Assembly: GCA_964019695.1 (NCBI GenBank)
Contig: OZ026518.1
Span: 108,286,305-108,350,304 of the forward strand
DNA length: 64,000 nt
Reading direction: 5' to 3'
Source: Loripinus fragilis
Lineage: Eukaryota > Mollusca > Bivalvia > Lucinida > Lucinidae
Positions 48,291 through 57,667 of this stretch are shown here, piece after piece. Each line of letters opens with the position of its first letter. Position 1 is the stretch's first letter. The notes under the pieces are model-generated. The model had not been told where the DNA came from. It saw only the letters and a list, made by a program, of their open reading frames with translations, and did no database searches. The translations under genes and the position numbers were made by a program.

Positions 48291-48549
48291 ACACCTACAC
48301 ATTCGACAATTTGACTGATACCCTCTCTCAATATCAGGTAAACTTCAGCGCTGAGCTGAAATAACTATGATTGTGATAGTTTTCTGTTCGTATCCACTAG
48401 TTGGTCTATGATAGTGTCCTGGTCCTGCTGTGGTAATATATAAAATAACTTAGTCAAATTCAGCTTTGAAAATAACTTAGTCATTTTAGGAGGTATAGTT
48501 TTTGGTTATATATGGTGTGTGTAATAGTCAAGGCTACTAAGTTCTATGC

Positions 48550-48815
48550 GTCTTAAGAGTCTCTTGGTCAATCAAGACCTCATCTCCTAGAGGCATCACT
48601 CTGTAGCATTAACTAGTGTATAGCTAGCCGTCTCAAGTTTACTCCTACTGGTTTTTTAATGAAAGAACAACAAAGACTGGTGAACATTTCTATAACTTTA
48701 TTGCCCCGCTAACTATAACTGATTACAAGGACAGAGGATAAGGGCCGTCCCTCTGTTCATTGTTTACAATAAGAGAAATTAAAGAATATATGTCATCATA
48801 CAAAGTAGAATTCAA
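48550..48815 (-). other. 3' region of unit 1 with poly(A) signal
   Basis: On the minus strand AATAAA lies at 48,697-48,702, about 115 nt after the zinc-finger gene stop. The same signal is at 57,516-57,521 in unit 2. Confidence 0.6.
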
Positions 48816-49640
48816 TTAGAATGTTTTAAACATTGATCCAGAGCCTAGTTGACTTTGAGTATATTTTGGTCCAAAGTTGTTCTGTTGCAGCTGACTTGGT
48901 GCGTATTTTGATCCTGAACTCTGTTGTAATGAATCTGATTCATCATCTTCACCTAAAGAATAGGATGGTGGATCATATTCTTCAAGTTTTCCATCCAAAA
49001 GGTATCTTCGTTTTTTAATAGCATATCTCAAAGCTTCATCCTCATCAAACTCATCGTCATCTCGTAGTCTCTTTGCTGTAGCTGTTATCTTTTTGTGCAA
49101 GGGATCTTTCTTCATGGCCTTAGATATTTTAAGGAAGCTCTGGTAGCGATCAATGACCTCTGCTCTGTATCTAGGTTCTAGTTTATCAAAAGTGACCTCC
49201 TCTGCCTCTTCTGTGTCCATGTCTGGATGTTTCTCTACTGTATGTTGTACACTTTCATTGAAAGTATCTTGCAGGTATCTATGGGCTCCACCAACAAAAA
49301 CTTGCCAAGGATCAAACTTGCTCTTTTTTCTAGAATAATGTTGGTCTTCATCATCTTCATCAGTATAGTCTGTATCACTATCATCACGAATGCCATAATC
49401 TTTGTCTGTATATTTTCTAAAGATATCCTCCTTTTGATGACTTCTAGAAGTATCTGCATCAGATTCTTCAGACATAGTAGAGTCTTCATTTTCTGACATT
49501 GTTTCTGACTCCATATCTTCACTGCAGATACCACTTGTCAGATGTCGTCTCAAACTGTCTGATCTTGCAAACTGTCGTTCACACTTTGGACACTGATGTT
49601 GACCCATTGAAATCGTTTTGGTAAATGAATAGCTTCTCAT
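48816..49640 (-). CDS. Zinc-finger protein with acidic linker, unit 1 copy (274 aa)
   Basis: N-terminal finger of C-x2-C-x12-H-x5-C type (HQCPKCERQFARSD, residues about 15-39; the last ligand is Cys or the finger is incomplete). A Ser/Glu/Asp-rich segment follows (40-105). The C-terminal domain (about 108-215) contains FDPWQVFVGGAHRYL, KDPLHKKITATAKRLRDDD and DEDEALRYAIKKRRYLL. I recall the same arrangement, one finger then DPW..., KDP...DEDEA...KRKYLL, in uncharacterised proteins of Polinton/adintovirus-like loci in marine animals. Its role is unknown, perhaps DNA binding during packaging or transcription. The ATG overlaps the stop of the frame at 49,637-49,843. Intact. It differs from the other copy at five residues. 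Confidence 0.8.
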   Translation of the reverse strand: MRSYSFTKTISMGQHQCPKCERQFARSDSLRRHLTSGICSEDMESETMSENEDSTMSEESDADTSRSHQKEDIFRKYTDKDYGIRDDSDTDYTDEDDEDQHYSRKKSKFDPWQVFVGGAHRYLQDTFNESVQHTVEKHPDMDTEEAEEVTFDKLEPRYRAEVIDRYQSFLKISKAMKKDPLHKKITATAKRLRDDDEFDEDEALRYAIKKRRYLLDGKLEEYDPPSYSLGEDDESDSLQQSSGSKYAPSQLQQNNFGPKYTQSQLGSGSMFKTF

Positions 49641-49843
49641 TGATTGTGTCCTTTTATACTTGTAGTGACATACAAATCCACAGTTTTGTCAATATTTCTC
49701 ACAAAAATATGACATTTTCTACTCGGTCTTATTATTTGCATGTACTTCTTTTGCTGCAACGCATGAGAGAGGACTGCATTTTCTAGTTTTGCTGTTCTCT
49801 TTTGCAGAAGAAAAATTCTTTCTTTTATCACATCTTTGCTCAA
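49637..49843 (-). CDS. Overlapping small frame without ATG (unit 1)
   Basis: About 68 codons open in the +1 frame over the 3' end of the basic-protein gene, ending ATGA-style on the zinc-finger start. Its composition (KERIFLLQKRTAKLENAVL, then RPSRKCHIFVRNIDKT) looks more protein-like than the end of the overlapping gene. It has no suitable AUG. It might be reached by frameshifting, by splicing, or be chance. Both copies keep it open. Confidence 0.3.
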   Translation of the reverse strand: MSKDVIKERIFLLQKRTAKLENAVLSHALQQKKYMQIIRPSRKCHIFVRNIDKTVDLYVTTSIKGHNQ

Positions 49844-50162
49844 TTATATTTCTTCCATTCATACATTTCTTCTCTATTGGCATTCTTTCTAGTTGGTTTC
49901 CTATCAGCTTACGAAGTTCTCTATGGCACATTCTACAGTACTTTGGTGGTCTTCCTTGCTTGAGTTTACTATTCAAAGCTGTGCTCAGTCTTTTCATCAG
50001 ATATCGAATTTGTCCATAGCTCATATGATATTTAGTTGATCTTTTAGATGCAGGTGTTTTCGTATCATCATTGCAGCTTGTATTTTTCTGTCTTGATGAG
50101 AGATCCATTTTTCCTCTTGTAGTGTTTGAAGAACAATAAGAAGTGTCAACCAAAATCATCAT
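49719..50162 (-). CDS. Small basic Cys-containing protein, unit 1 copy (~147 aa)
   Basis: I take the first AUG at 50,162; the frame is open to 50,189 but starts there with TTG. Lys/Arg-rich with an AT-hook-like core (QGRPPKYCRMCHREL) that joins GRPP to a CxxC. Further Cys follow (KKCMNG, EQRCDK). No family recognised. Placed between the capsid-like and zinc-finger genes and read in the same direction, it could be a DNA-condensing core protein, which is inference. The frame overlaps the end of the capsid-like gene by 4 nt if TTG is used. Confidence 0.55.
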   Translation of the reverse strand: MMILVDTSYCSSNTTRGKMDLSSRQKNTSCNDDTKTPASKRSTKYHMSYGQIRYLMKRLSTALNSKLKQGRPPKYCRMCHRELRKLIGNQLERMPIEKKCMNGRNIIEQRCDKRKNFSSAKENSKTRKCSPLSCVAAKEVHANNKTE

Positions 50163-50185
50163 ATTTATACTGATAGCAAAGTTGC

Positions 50186-51028
50186 TCAACTTTTTATACG
50201 TTTGAAATGTAATTTTACTAAAGTTTTCCCACCAACGAAAGGGACAGACCTGCCAATTTCATCTTTGATATCAATATGAACCTGATCAATATAAGATTTT
50301 GCCAAAGGTACATAATGCAAATTCACAAATTCTTGATGCGATTGAGTGCTAGATTTTGACCGTTTATAAGAAACAATTCTAAGTATAGGAGCTGTTATAT
50401 TTCCACCGTAAGTGTAATCTGCAACATCAGAATAAACAAATATCTGATGGTGAGTCATGTTCAAATCAACAGCATATGTAAAAACCTGATTATCACTCCC
50501 AATCAGTTTATTTGAAAGATCAGGATTCAATCCAAGTATTTCTCCAAGAGACTTTGAAAATCTAATTTGGACTCTATTTGGATTTTCAACATGTAAGTTT
50601 ACACGGTTACCTGATTTCTTATAACTTAATGTGATCATACTGTGGATTTGACGTAGAATAGCTCCACATTTTTCTTCAATTGCAATCTGAATTTGCTCTA
50701 CTAAGAGCTGAGGCGAATTATAGTTTCCTGCTGGGATAAACAATTTTATTTCAGGACAACTTCCATCTTTCATGCATACAGTATTCATTTTACTTTTCCC
50801 CAGTCTTTCCAAAACATTCTCATCGTAGAAGTGAACATAAAAATAATTGCTGTTATGTGAAATGTTATATACTTCCGAAGGAGTCATAATTTCTACCAAT
50901 GCTACAGCCCATTGTTCTTTCTGGACTTGAATAGGATGATTTAGCTTTGTGGTAAATGAGAACTGATTATTTTTAGGGAAAATATCCATAGAGCTATCAC
51001 TTAGTAAGCTCAGATAAAATTCATCCAT
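50186..51028 (-). CDS. Polinton/adintovirus-type protein, probable capsid component, unit 1 copy (280 aa)
   Basis: Starts MDEFYLSLLSDSSMDIFPKN. Conserved-looking blocks: VALVEIMTPSEVYNI (residues about 39-53), IPAGNYNSPQLLVEQI (98-113), VQIRFSKSLGEILGL (153-167), HQIFVYSDVADYTYGG (194-209), APILRIV (213-219), and GRSVPFVGGKTLVKLHF near the C terminus. I recall proteins with this pattern next to capsid genes in Polinton-like loci of invertebrates. A minor-capsid/penton role (PX of Polintons) fits the length but is not shown by the sequence alone. Intact here, with its ATG. A duplicated TGTGGA-rich segment lies about 330 bp upstream. Confidence 0.65.
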   Translation of the reverse strand: MDEFYLSLLSDSSMDIFPKNNQFSFTTKLNHPIQVQKEQWAVALVEIMTPSEVYNISHNSNYFYVHFYDENVLERLGKSKMNTVCMKDGSCPEIKLFIPAGNYNSPQLLVEQIQIAIEEKCGAILRQIHSMITLSYKKSGNRVNLHVENPNRVQIRFSKSLGEILGLNPDLSNKLIGSDNQVFTYAVDLNMTHHQIFVYSDVADYTYGGNITAPILRIVSYKRSKSSTQSHQEFVNLHYVPLAKSYIDQVHIDIKDEIGRSVPFVGGKTLVKLHFKRIKS

Positions 51029-51354
51029 GATCTAATATGTGAAACAACCACCACACTTGATAGAACTATAATGACAATTAGACTTCGCTTAACGTCATAT
51101 ATATGAAATGGCTACTCTCATATTAATTATATGAAGATGAAATATATATCATGCAATCTTTGTATGTAATGTAGATCTGAAATAGCAACTATTTGAAGAT
51201 GTATATTCCACGTTTTAATCCTAGACATATTCATTAACTTGTCAAATATGTAAATGTGGAAAATTCACAGTGTAAAGAGGTGGATAATCTCTCTGAAAGC
51301 TGCCATAGCGAATGTACCATGCTACTATCAACTTGAGAGATTGAGAGAAAATAG

Positions 51355-51470
51355 AATTGATTGAAGAGAGGGTATAAGTCAAATTGTCGAATGTGTAGGT
51401 GTGGAAACTCCACATTGTGGAAATGTGGAGATGTGGTGGATCCACATTGTCAAGATGTGGAGATGTGCAT
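51355..51470 (-). repeat. Extra copy of the TGTGGA-rich segment upstream of the capsid-like gene
   Basis: About 105 bp matching 51,700-51,810 (TGTCGAATGTGTAGGTGTGG through AGATGTGGTGGATCC). It lies just inside the inner TIR and is found only on the capsid-gene side of each unit. Confidence 0.75.
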
Positions 51471-51471
51471 A

Positions 51472-53108
51472 GAACTTAGTAGCCTTGACTATTACACACA
51501 CCATATATCACTAAAAACTATACCTCCTAAAATGACTAAGTTATTTTCAAAGCTGAATTTGACTAAGTTATTTTATATATTACCACAGCAGGACCAGGAC
51601 ACTATCATATACCAACTAGTGGATACGAACAGAAAACTATCACAATCATAGTTATTTCAGCTCAGCGCTGAAGTTTACCTGATATTGAGAGAGGGTATCA
51701 GTCAAATTGTCGAATGTGTAGGTGTGGAAACTCCACATTGTGGAATTGTGGAGATGTGGTGGATCCACATTGTCAAGATGTGGAGATGTGGTGGATCCAC
51801 ATTTTTAGTGTGGCGGTCCACATTAATTTCGAATTTATCCAAGAATTAACGTAAATCTCCATTATGCTGACCCTCAATATATCTGCATTTATTCACATTT
51901 GAAATGTGGAAATCCACATTGCTCCACAATACATCCACATTGCTCCACATTACATCCACCTTCAAAATATGGAGATGTGGTGGATCCACATTGCATCCAC
52001 ATTTTACGTGTGAAGGTCCACATTGCATCCACATCTCAAGCGACATGGACACTTTCATCAACATCTTATCATTAAACCCCAATACTATTACATGCCAATG
52101 ATGATTATCTAACGTATCAACAGAAGCTCTAACTTAATCAAAAGATTGATACTAGCTATCAAATACGACACCATGCAAGAACCTGAAAAAGTATAATCCT
52201 TAGAAACATTCAAGCAGACTTATCATTGCTAAGTACACACCTACTCTAGATAAAATGACTGAGTTCTTTTCAAAGTCCTAACTGATTCTACAGAATATTA
52301 CATCTAGGAGTTGAGGTCTTGAGATACAACCTCAAGCGACATTCTATAAAACTTAACTTTTAGGATATAATTACCCTAATCAACTAATAAAAGTACTAAG
52401 TTAAAATCAAGCTAAGAGTCTGACCAAAATGTAAAGCTAAAATATAATAAAAAGCCCCATCATATCTGAATACCTTTCCTCTTAAAATGACCAAGTTATC
52501 TATTGGTTCGAAAAGTTATACTTGTTGTCGCTTTTAGAAGATACTACTTGCTTTTCAATGACGTCATGTATAATCTATATGACGTAACTTATTATTGAAA
52601 GTCGCGAAAAGCGAAAAATTGTGCTAAATGTAATATTTCTTAGCTACAGAAATAAGCCTTGAATATCTAAGTTATTTTTCTAAAGAGACTATAAGATACG
52701 CAGAACTTCATGAACCCAAAATTCCTTACGTAAAATATAATCCGCTATTGCAACGTACTAGATGTACGATATGCAAATTAGGAACCCTGTTGTTTGTGAT
52801 GCAAGTAAAGTTAGTCTTTATAAAAAGATGACCACAATATGCCCACCAGGTAGGAATTTGTCACAATCAGATCGATCTTCACGCAAATAAACTAAGTTAT
52901 TTTCAATAGCCCAGAAAACTATCACAATCACAGATCAGCCTGCGCTTTTGCGCAAAATAAACTAAGTTATTCTCAACAACCCAGTAAACTATCACAATCA
53001 TAGGCCCAACCAGAATAGTCCTAAAATAAACTAAGTTATTCACAGCTAGTCACTCAAGCTAACAGGGCGGTCATCTATGGGTACGCCGAATTTTTATCCT
53101 GAAAAAAA
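51472..53108 (-). repeat. Unit 1 inner terminal inverted repeat
   Basis: Inverted copy of 46,847-48,549, ending in the shared central hairpin. Lacks the outermost AGTAGTAAT. Confidence 0.88.
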
Positions 53109-53152
53109 AGTTCTTTTCAGGCTAAAAATTCGGCATACCCATAGTGCCGCCC
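53065..53152. repeat. Central shared hairpin (dimer junction)
   Basis: One copy of the terminal hairpin. GGGCGG at 53,065-53,070 pairs with CCGCCC at 53,147-53,152. Its centre, 53,108.5, is also the exact midpoint of the 12,524-bp element. On both sides it runs directly into inner TIR sequence (GCTAACA / TGTTAGC). The CA/ATGA mispair of the terminal hairpins is preserved, and the apex lacks 6 nt. Confidence 0.85.
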
Positions 53153-54750
53153 TGTTAGCTTGAGTGACTAGCTGTGAATAACTTAGTTTATTTTAGGACT
53201 ATTCTGGTTGGGCCTATGATTGTGATAGTTTACTGGGTTGTTGAGAATAACTAAGTTTATTTTGCGCAAAAGCGCAGGCTGATCTGTGATTGTGATAGTT
53301 TTCTGGGCTATTGAAAATAACTTAGTTTATTTGCGTGAAGATCGATCTGATTGTGACAAATTCCTACCTGGTGGGCATATTGTGGTCATCTTTTTATAAA
53401 GACTAACTTTACTTGCATCACAAACAACAGGGTTCCTAATTTGCATATCGTACATCTAGTACGTTGCAATAGCGGATTATATTTTACGTAAGGAATTTTG
53501 GGTTCATGAAGTTCTGCGTATCTTATAGTCTCTTTAGAAAAATAACTTAGATATTCAAGGCTTATTTCTGTAGCTAAGAAATATTACATTTAGCACAATT
53601 TTTCGCTTTTCGCGACTTTCAATGATAAGTTACGTCATATAGATTATACATGACGTCATTGAAAAGCAAGTAGTATCTTCTAAAAGCGACAACAAGTATA
53701 ACTTTTCGAACCAATAGATAACTTGGTCATTTTAAGAGGAAAGGTATTCAGATATGATTGGGCTTTTTATTATTATTTTAGCTTTACATTTTGGTCAGAC
53801 TCTTAGCTTGATTTTAACTTAGTACTTTTATTAGTTGATTAGGGTAATTATATCCTAAAAGTTAAGTTTTATAGAATGTCGCTTGAGGTTGTATCTCAAG
53901 ACCTCAACTCCTAGATGTAATATTCTGTAGAATCAGTTAGGACTTTGAAAAGAACTCAGTCATTTTATCTAGAGTAGGTGTGTACTTAGCAATGATAAGT
54001 CTGCTTGAATGTTTCTAAGGATTATACTTTTTCAGGTACTTGCATGGTGTCGTATTTGATAGCTAGTTTCAATCTTTTGATTAAGTTAGAGCTTCTGTTG
54101 ATACGTTAGATAATCATCATTGGCATGTAATAGTATTGGGGTTTAATGATAAGATGTTGATGAAAGTGTCCATGTCGCTTGAGATGTGGATGCAATGTGG
54201 ACCTTCACACGTAAAATGTGGATGCAAGGTGGATCCACCACATCTCCACATTTTGAAGGTGGATGTAATGTGGGGCAATGTGGATGTATTGTGGAGCAAT
54301 GTGGATTTCCACATTTCAAATGTGAATAAATGCAGATATATTGAGGGTCAGCATAATGGAGATTTACGTTAATTCTTGGATAAATTCGAAATTAATTTGG
54401 ACCGCCACACTAAAAATGTGGATCCACCACATCTCCACATCTTGACAATGTGGATCCACCACATCTCCACATTTCCACAATGTGGAGTTTCCACACCTAC
54501 ACATTCGACAATTTGACTGATACCCTCTCTCAATATCAGGTAAACTTCAGCGCTGAGCTGAAATAACTATGATTGTGATAGTTTTCTGTTCGTATCCACT
54601 AGTTGGTCTATGATAGTGTCCTGGTCCTGCTGTGGTAATATATAAAATAACTTAGTCAAATTCAGCTTTGAAAATAACTTAGTCATTTTAGGAGGTATAG
54701 TTTTTGGTGATATATGGTGTGTGTAATAGTCAAGGCTACTAAGTTCTATG
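53109..54750 (+). repeat. Unit 2 inner terminal inverted repeat
   Basis: Mirror of 51,472-53,108 and direct copy of 46,9xx-48,549 with few substitutions, including the TGTGGA cluster (54,190-54,500) and the TGACGTCA site. Confidence 0.88.
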
Positions 54751-54858
54751 CACATCTCCACATCTTGACAATGTGGATCCACCACATCTCCACATTTCCA
54801 CAATGTGGAGTTTCCACACCTACACATTCGACAATTTGACTTATACCCTCTCTTCAAT
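54751..54858 (+). repeat. Extra TGTGGA-rich segment, unit 2
   Basis: Direct duplicate of 54,425-54,530, upstream of the capsid-like gene, as in unit 1. Confidence 0.75.
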
Positions 54859-55228
54859 CAATTCTATTTTCTCTCAATCTCTCAAGTTGATAGTAGCATG
54901 GTACATTCGCTATGACAGCTCTCAGAGAGATTATCCACCTCTTTACACTGTGAATTTTCCACATTTACATATTTGACAAGTTAATGAATATGTCTAGGAT
55001 TAAAACGTGGAATATACATCTTCACATAGTTGCTATTTCAGATCTACATTACATACAAAGATTGCATGATATATATTTCATCTTCATATAATTAATATGA
55101 GAGTAGCCATTTCATATATATGACGTTAAGCGAAGTCTAATTGTCATTATATTTCTATCAAGTGTGGTGGTTGTTTCACATATTAGATCATTGATGAATT
55201 TTATCTGAGCTTACTAAGTGATAGCTCT

Positions 55229-56032
55229 ATGGATATTTTCCCTAAAAATAAACAGTTCTCATTTACCACAAAGCTAAATCATCCTATTCAAGTCCAGAAA
55301 GAACAATGGGTTGTAGCATTGGTAGAAATTATGACTCCTTCGGAAGTATATAACATTTCACATAACAGCAATTATTTTTATGTTCACTTCTACGATGAGA
55401 ATGTTTTGGAAAGACTGGGGAAAAGTAAAATGAATACTGTATGCATGAAAGATGGAAGTTGTCCTGAAATAAAATTGTTTATCCCAGCAGGAAACTATAA
55501 TTCGCCTCAGCTCTTAGTAGAGCAAATTCAGATTGCAATTGAAGAAAAATGTGGAGCTATTCTACGTCAAATCCACAGTATGATCACATTAAGTTATAAG
55601 AAATCAGGTAACCGTGTAAACTTACATGTTGAAAATCCAAATAGAGTCCAAATTAGATTTTCAAAGTCTCTTGGAGAAATACTTGGATTGAATCCTGATC
55701 TTTCAAATAAACTGATTGGGAGTGATAATCAGGTTTTTACATATGCTGTTGATTTGAACATGACTCACCATCAGATATTTGTTTATTCTGATGTTGCAGA
55801 TTACACTTACGGTGGAAATATAACAGCTCCTATACTTAGAATTGTTTCTTATAAACAGTCAAAATCTAGCACTCAATCGCATCAAGAATTTGTGAATTTG
55901 CATTATGTACCTTTGGCAAAATCTTATATTGATCAGGTTCATATTGATATCAAAGATGAAATTGGCAGGTCTGTCCCTTTCGTTGGTGGGAAAACTTTAG
56001 TAAAATTACATTTCAAACGTATAAAAAGTTGA
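55229..56032 (+). CDS. Capsid-component-like protein, unit 2 copy with lost start codon
   Basis: Same protein as 50,186-51,028 with three substitutions in the shared part (PKNK, QWVV, YKQS). The ATG used in unit 1 is ATT here (55,190-55,192), so the first in-frame AUG is 55,229, 13 codons later. The product would lack the N-terminal MDEFY... segment. This copy may be weakened or silent while unit 1 remains intact. Confidence 0.65.
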   Translation: MDIFPKNKQFSFTTKLNHPIQVQKEQWVVALVEIMTPSEVYNISHNSNYFYVHFYDENVLERLGKSKMNTVCMKDGSCPEIKLFIPAGNYNSPQLLVEQIQIAIEEKCGAILRQIHSMITLSYKKSGNRVNLHVENPNRVQIRFSKSLGEILGLNPDLSNKLIGSDNQVFTYAVDLNMTHHQIFVYSDVADYTYGGNITAPILRIVSYKQSKSSTQSHQEFVNLHYVPLAKSYIDQVHIDIKDEIGRSVPFVGGKTLVKLHFKRIKS

Positions 56033-56055
56033 GCAACTTTGCTATCAGTATAAAT

Positions 56056-56499
56056 ATGATGATTTTGGTTGACACTTCTTATTGTTCTTCAAACACTACA
56101 AGAGGAAAAATGGATCTCTCAGCAAGACAGAAAAATACAAGCTGCAATGATGATACGAAAACACCTGCATCTAAAAGATCAACTAAATATCATATTAGCT
56201 ATGGACAAATTCGATATCTGATGAAAAGACTGAGCACAGCTTTGAATAGTAAACTCAAGCAAGGAAGACCACCAAAGTACTGTAGAATGTGCCATAGAGA
56301 ACTTCGTAAACTGATAGGAAACCAACTAGAAAGAATGCCAATAGAGAAGAAATGTATGAATGGAAGAAATATAATTGAGCAAAGATGTGATAAAAGAAAG
56401 AATTTTTCTTCTGCAAAAGAGAACAGCAAAACTAGAAAATGCAGTCCTCTCTCAAGCGTTGCAGCAAAAGAAGTACATGCAAATAATAAGACCGAGTAG
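56056..56499 (+). CDS. Small basic Cys-containing protein, unit 2 copy
   Basis: Same frame and AUG choice as in unit 1. It differs at three residues (LSAR, YHIS, LSSV). GRPPKYCRMC is retained. Confidence 0.55.
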   Translation: MMILVDTSYCSSNTTRGKMDLSARQKNTSCNDDTKTPASKRSTKYHISYGQIRYLMKRLSTALNSKLKQGRPPKYCRMCHRELRKLIGNQLERMPIEKKCMNGRNIIEQRCDKRKNFSSAKENSKTRKCSPLSSVAAKEVHANNKTE

Positions 56500-56581
56500 A
56501 AAATGTCATATTTTTGTGAGAAATATTGACAAAACTGTGGATTTGTATGTCACTACAAGTATAAAAGGACACAATCAATGA
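56375..56581 (+). CDS. Overlapping small frame without ATG (unit 2)
   Basis: Counterpart of 49,637-49,843 with one visible change (SQAL for SHAL). Ends in ATGA overlap with the zinc-finger gene. Confidence 0.3.
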   Translation: MSKDVIKERIFLLQKRTAKLENAVLSQALQQKKYMQIIRPSRKCHIFVRNIDKTVDLYVTTSIKGHNQ

Positions 56582-57402
56582 GAAGCTATTCATTTACCAA
56601 AACGATTTCAATGGGTCAACATCAGTGTCCAAAGTGTGAACGACAGTTTGCAAGATCAGACAGTTTGAGACGACATCTGACAAGTGGTATCTGCAGTGAA
56701 GATATGGAGTCAGAAACAATGTCAGAAAATGAAGACTCTACTATGTCTGAAGAATCTGATGCAGATACTTCTAGAAGTCATCAAAAGGAGGATATCTTTG
56801 GAAAATATACAGACAAAGATTATGGCATTCGTGATGATAGTGATACAGACTATACTGATGAAGATGATGAAGACCAACATTATTCTAGAAAAAAGAGCAA
56901 GTTTGATCCTTGGCAAGTTTTTGTTGGTGGAGCCCATAGATACCTGCAAGATACTTTCAATGAAAGTGTACAACATACAGTAGAGAAACATCCAGACATG
57001 GACACAGAAGAGGCAGAGGAGGTCACTTTTGATAAACTAGAACCTAGATACAGAGCAGAGGTCATTGGTCGCTACCAGAGCTTCCTTAAAATATCTGAGG
57101 CCATGAAGAAAGATCCCTTGCACAAAAAGATAACAGCTACAGCAAAGAGACTACGAGATGACGATGAGTTTGATGAGGATGAAGCTTTGAGATATGCTAT
57201 TAAAAAACGAAGATACCTTTTGGATGGAAAACTTGAAGAATATGATCCACCATCCTATTCTTTAGGTGAAGATGATGAATCAGATTCATTACAAAAGAGT
57301 TCAGGATCAAAATACGCACCAAGTCAGCTGCAACAGAACAACTTTGGACCAAAATATACTCGAAGTCAACTAGGCTCTGGATCAATGTTTAAAACATTCT
57401 AA
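56578..57402 (+). CDS. Zinc-finger protein with acidic linker, unit 2 copy (274 aa)
   Basis: Full length and intact. Relative to unit 1 it has G for R (EDIFGK), G for D (VIGRYQ), E for K (ISEAMK), K for Q (LQKSS) and R for Q (KYTRSQ). All zinc ligands and the C-terminal blocks are kept. Followed by AATAAA at 57,516-57,521. Confidence 0.8.
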   Translation: MRSYSFTKTISMGQHQCPKCERQFARSDSLRRHLTSGICSEDMESETMSENEDSTMSEESDADTSRSHQKEDIFGKYTDKDYGIRDDSDTDYTDEDDEDQHYSRKKSKFDPWQVFVGGAHRYLQDTFNESVQHTVEKHPDMDTEEAEEVTFDKLEPRYRAEVIGRYQSFLKISEAMKKDPLHKKITATAKRLRDDDEFDEDEALRYAIKKRRYLLDGKLEEYDPPSYSLGEDDESDSLQKSSGSKYAPSQLQQNNFGPKYTRSQLGSGSMFKTF

Positions 57403-57515
57403 TTGAATTCTACTTTGTATGATGACATATATTCTTTAATTTCTCTTATTGTAAACAATGAACAGAGGGACGGCCCTTATCCTCTGTCCTTGTAATCAGT
57501 TATAGTTAGCGGGGC

Positions 57516-57521
57516 AATAAA
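57516..57521 (+). terminator. Poly(A) signal of unit 2 cassette
   Basis: AATAAA about 114 nt after the zinc-finger gene stop, in a region conserved in unit 1. Confidence 0.6.
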
Positions 57522-57667
57522 GGTATAGCAATGTTCACCAGTCTTTGTTGTTCTTTCATTAAAAACCAGTAGGAGTAAACTTGAGACGGCTAGCTATACA
57601 CTAGTTAATGCTACAGAGTGATGCCTCTAGGAGATGAGGTCTTGATTGACCAAGAGACTCTTAAGAC

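Larger units (their letters stand above)
46847..48549 (+). repeat. Unit 1 outer terminal inverted repeat (1,703 bp)
   Basis: Equal in length to the outer TIR of unit 2 (57,668-59,370) and near-identical in inverted orientation. Contains the terminal hairpin, repeated AATAACTTAGTTTATT motifs, a TGACGTCA site and a cluster of TGTGGA/TCCACA. Non-coding as far as can be judged. The open frames over the TGTGGA cluster are low-complexity. Confidence 0.9.

Noticed and set aside
56375..56581. TTG as the real start of the overlapping frame and of the basic protein
   Set aside because: TTG starts are unusual in animals. For the basic protein an AUG is available nine codons later, so I used that.
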